Positions 62,143-64,000 of a DNA stretch of 64,000 nt are shown piece after piece. The notes under the pieces are model-generated. The model did no database searches, had not been told where the DNA came from, and saw only the letters and a list, made by a program, of their open reading frames with translations. Source of the DNA: UBA6144 sp964399165 (lineage in GTDB: Bacteria > Bdellovibrionota > Bacteriovoracia > Bacteriovoracales > Bacteriovoracaceae). A program made the position numbers and the translations under genes. The DNA is taken from assembly GCA_964399165.1 (NCBI GenBank), contig CAYNPO010000001.1, positions 1 to 64,000 of the forward strand. The letters are read 5' to 3'. Position 1 is the stretch's first letter. Each line of letters begins with the position of its first letter.

Positions 62143-62574
62143 ATGGCCAAGGCCGAGCGCACCGAGATCTACGACGTCCCCTGCGAGAAGTTCTACCAGG
62201 CCATCACCGATTACAAGGCCTACCCGAGTTTCACCGAGGGCATGAAGTCGGTGGAGGTCCAGAGCGAGTCTCCCGATGGCGCCACGGTGAAGTTCAACCT
62301 GGAGCTCATCAAGTCCGTCACCTACACCCTCAAGCTCACCCACAAGAAGAACGAGGCGGTGTCATGGACGCTGGTCAGCGGCGACATGATGAAGGTCAAC
62401 AACGGCGGCTGGCGGCTGAAAGATTTGGGCGGCGGCAAGACCGAGGTGACCTACCACCTGGAAGTGGAACTCAAGGGATTCCTGCCCGGCCTGGGCATGA
62501 TCGAGAAGACCATGGTCAACACCAACCTCCCCATGAACATGCGCGCTTTCGCCAAGCGCGCGGCATCGCTCTGA
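62143..62574 (+). CDS. SRPBCC/polyketide-cyclase-like lipid-binding protein (COQ10-type)
   Basis: 143 aa, one START-like domain: an N-terminal strand with VPCEKFYQAITDYKAYPSF, a central sheet with amphipathic strands, GGWRLKDLGGGKTEVTYHLEV and a long C-terminal helix. The YPSF region and W-x-L near the end resemble RatA/COQ10 proteins, which bind quinones or lipids. AAGGAGAG precedes the ATG. Ligand unknown. Confidence 0.75.
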   Translation: MAKAERTEIYDVPCEKFYQAITDYKAYPSFTEGMKSVEVQSESPDGATVKFNLELIKSVTYTLKLTHKKNEAVSWTLVSGDMMKVNNGGWRLKDLGGGKTEVTYHLEVELKGFLPGLGMIEKTMVNTNLPMNMRAFAKRAASL

Positions 62575-62581
62575 GGTCCCC

Positions 62582-62872
62582 ATGACGGAGAAAGAAGGCA
62601 AAGGCAAACTGGGCGACATCCTCAAGACGGTGGTATCCACGGGCGCCGCCGCCGCCAGCATGGGCGGGGAGACCATGAAGGGCCTGATCGAGGACGCCCG
62701 CGCCGCCAAGAGCGAGCTGGTGGCTTCCGCCAAGGCGGAAGTGAAAGGATGGCTCGACCGCATCGACGTGAGAAAGGAGATCGACCGCGTGCTGGCCGAC
62801 TACGACGTCGAGGTCAACGCCAAGATCAGCTTCAAGAAAAAGCCGGGCAAGGGCCCCCGGGATGACGCCTGA
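62582..62872 (+). CDS. Small helical protein of unknown function
   Basis: 96 aa, Ala/Lys/Glu-rich, mostly helical, with a basic C-terminal tail (FKKKPGKGPRDDA). No signal. It starts 7 bases after the SRPBCC gene and overlaps yggS by 11 bases, so it is translated from the same transcript. A short amphipathic segment (ILKTVVSTGAAAASMGGETMKGLI) might touch membranes or a protein partner. Not recognised as a named family. Confidence 0.65.
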   Translation: MTEKEGKGKLGDILKTVVSTGAAAASMGGETMKGLIEDARAAKSELVASAKAEVKGWLDRIDVRKEIDRVLADYDVEVNAKISFKKKPGKGPRDDA

Positions 62873-63527
62873 TCGAAGCGAGCGCCTCCGCCTGAACTTC
62901 GAGGCGGTCCGCGCCAGCTTGAGCGGCCACCGCGCGCGCCTCCTGGTGGTGAGCAAGACGCGACCGGCGGAGGAAGTGCGCGCGCTCTACGCCCTGGGCC
63001 AGCGCGACTTCGGCGAGAACCGGGTGCAGGAGCTGGAGGAGAAGGCGGCGGAACTCGCCGACCTGCCGGGACTGCGCTGGCATCTCATCGGTCACTTGCA
63101 GTCCAACAAAATCCCCAAACTCGCCCGGGTGCCCAACCTAGTCGCCGTCCACTCGGTGGATTCGCCTGAGCTGGCGCGCCGGTTATTGCCAGCGCTGGCC
63201 CCGACCGTGGGGCTGTTTCTCCAGGTGAACACCAGCGGGGAAGGGGAGAAGTCCGGCCTGGAAGGGTGGGAAGAAGTGCGGGCGGCGGCGGGGGAGATTC
63301 CTTCTGGTCGCTTGCAGGGCCTAATGACCATGGGAACCCTGCGGACCGACCACCCCGAGGAGGAGGCGCAACGCTGTTTCCGTCAATTGCGGGAATGGCG
63401 GGATAAGCTCGTGAAAGAGCTAGGTCTCTCCACTCTGGAGCTCTCTATGGGAATGAGCGGGGACTACCTCATCGCCCTCCAGGAAGGCAGTGACTGGGTC
63501 CGGGTGGGATCCCGGCTTTTTTCCTAA
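62862..63527 (+). CDS. YggS-family PLP homeostasis protein
   Basis: 221 aa. PLP-binding lysine in LLVVSKTRP (Lys32), FGENRVQE, WHLIGHLQSNK and the phosphate-binding SMGMSGDYLIALQEGSDWVRVGSRLF. The family (YggS/PROSC/PLPBP) keeps vitamin B6 and amino-acid pools balanced and has no known catalysis. An intrinsic terminator is built into the last codons. Confidence 0.92.
   Translation: MTPDRSERLRLNFEAVRASLSGHRARLLVVSKTRPAEEVRALYALGQRDFGENRVQELEEKAAELADLPGLRWHLIGHLQSNKIPKLARVPNLVAVHSVDSPELARRLLPALAPTVGLFLQVNTSGEGEKSGLEGWEEVRAAAGEIPSGRLQGLMTMGTLRTDHPEEEAQRCFRQLREWRDKLVKELGLSTLELSMGMSGDYLIALQEGSDWVRVGSRLFS
63500..63522 (+). terminator. Terminator inside the end of yggS
   Basis: Hairpin CCGGG-TGGGAT-CCCGG (63500-63515) followed by C and six T residues, before the TAA at 63525. 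The terminator is part of the coding sequence for the last residues. Confidence 0.7.
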
Positions 63528-63613
63528 TATCCTGATAACAATCATCTTTTTTTTGCTTTGCCATTATGACGCGCCAGGCTTATTGATGGGGGGCCAACCC
63601 ATTCGGAGGTCCC

Positions 63614-64000
63614 ATGTCGCCCATGCGTAGAGTGCCCGAACTGAGTCTTTTGAGCTTCGTCAATGGCAGCGCCACCGACCGTGCCCGCTTCGTCGACAAC
63701 CTCTTCGCGGGCCTCAAGGACTACGGTTTCATCGTGCTGGTGGATCACACCGTGGACGAGAAAATCACCAAGCGCGCCTACGAGCACATCCACGAGTTCT
63801 TCCAGTTGCCCACCGAGACTAAGCGCCAATACGTGTGCAAGGCCGGCGGGGGCCAGCGCGGCTACACCGCCTTCGGCGTGGAGCACGCCAAGAACAGCGA
63901 CATGCCCGACTTGAAGGAGTTCTGGCACGTGGGCCGGGAGCAGCTGGTGGACGAGAAGTTCCGCCCTTACTTTCCCGAGAACATCTGGCCCACCGAAATT
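63614..64000 (+). CDS. Isopenicillin-N-synthase-like 2-oxoglutarate/Fe(II) oxygenase (3' end outside window)
   Basis: The visible 129 residues match the N-terminal (DIOX_N) part of the isopenicillin-N-synthase/1-aminocyclopropane-carboxylate oxidase group: LKDYGFIVLVDHTVDEKI, FFQLPTETKRQYV, GGGQRGYTAFGVEHAK and LKEFWHVGRE. The Fe-binding H-x-D...H triad lies beyond the window, so activity cannot be checked. CGGAGG precedes the ATG. Bacterial members are mostly uncharacterised; the substrate is unknown. Confidence 0.8.
   Translation, partial: MSPMRRVPELSLLSFVNGSATDRARFVDNLFAGLKDYGFIVLVDHTVDEKITKRAYEHIHEFFQLPTETKRQYVCKAGGGQRGYTAFGVEHAKNSDMPDLKEFWHVGREQLVDEKFRPYFPENIWPTEI

Noticed and set aside
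60615..62162. 515-codon open frame on the minus strand
   Set aside because: Antisense to the PilZ gene and to glpX, both of which carry clear family motifs; the translated product is low-complexity Gly/His/Val-rich.

Overview
The window is GC-rich (roughly 60-65% G+C by eye) and densely coded on both strands. It comes from a bacterium with an outer membrane: it encodes an OmpLA-type phospholipase, a TolC-like outer-membrane factor with an RND pump, a TonB-type protein, a fimbrial usher, several lipoproteins and many proteins with signal peptides. The gene content is chromosomal. No rRNA, tRNA, CRISPR array, insertion sequence or phage module was seen, and no gene-free stretch exceeds about 250 bases. 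The taxon cannot be fixed from this alone; a Bdellovibrionota- or Myxococcota-like organism is a low-confidence guess. Both ends are cut: the window opens inside a methylmalonyl-CoA mutase gene and closes inside a 2-oxoglutarate/Fe(II) oxygenase gene.

Layout. 1-3.6 kb: methylmalonyl-CoA mutase, its MeaB GTPase chaperone and an NhaR-like LysR regulator. 3.6-11.8 kb: a tiny membrane-peptide ORF, an adenosine-deaminase-like enzyme behind an HCCA-isomerase-like protein, a lipoprotein, a Tat-exported flavin oxidase divergent from spermidine synthase, ribosomal protein S21 and an EEP-family nuclease/phosphatase. 11.8-15.5 kb: two outer-membrane proteins (one OmpLA-like) and a cysteine-synthesis block (cysE, rhodanese, divergent cysK). 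15.5-21.6 kb: a surface-glycan-like cassette (GT-C-like membrane protein, HPr-kinase-like protein, GT2, S24/S26-like protein, unknown protein, GT4). 21.7-26.5 kb: tesA with a ybbA/ybbP-like ABC exporter, then a DedA protein. 26.5-33.4 kb: alkB, three small secreted cysteine proteins (two clearly related), polyprenyl synthase, MscS, a TonB-domain protein, a lipoprotein and folE2.

33.5-38.8 kb: a TolC/RND/TetR efflux operon with no adaptor gene, with a good sigma70-type promoter and a candidate operator. 39.1-45.4 kb: the most unusual region. A secreted protein of unknown family and a secreted zinc metalloprotease are followed by five tandem paralogues of a family I do not recognise. Each paralogue has a signal peptide, a conserved helical domain, one membrane segment and a variable Cys/Tyr/acidic tail, and most are separated by intrinsic terminators. 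45.4-52.4 kb: a NadD-like protein, SfsA, citrate synthase with a small lipoprotein and an Rsm22-like protein, and a ClpB-like disaggregase behind a sigma32-like promoter.

52.4-57.8 kb: a chaperone-usher pilus locus on the minus strand (major pilin, second pilin, very short pilin, chaperone, usher, tip protein) with a sigma54-like promoter and a strong terminator after the first pilin. 57.9-64 kb: housekeeping genes (LRR protein, serB, pgsA, a PilZ protein, glpX, an SRPBCC protein, a small helical protein, the YggS-type PLP protein) and the truncated oxygenase. Most operons are tightly packed, with 4-base ATGA/GTGA/TTGA overlaps indicating translational coupling.
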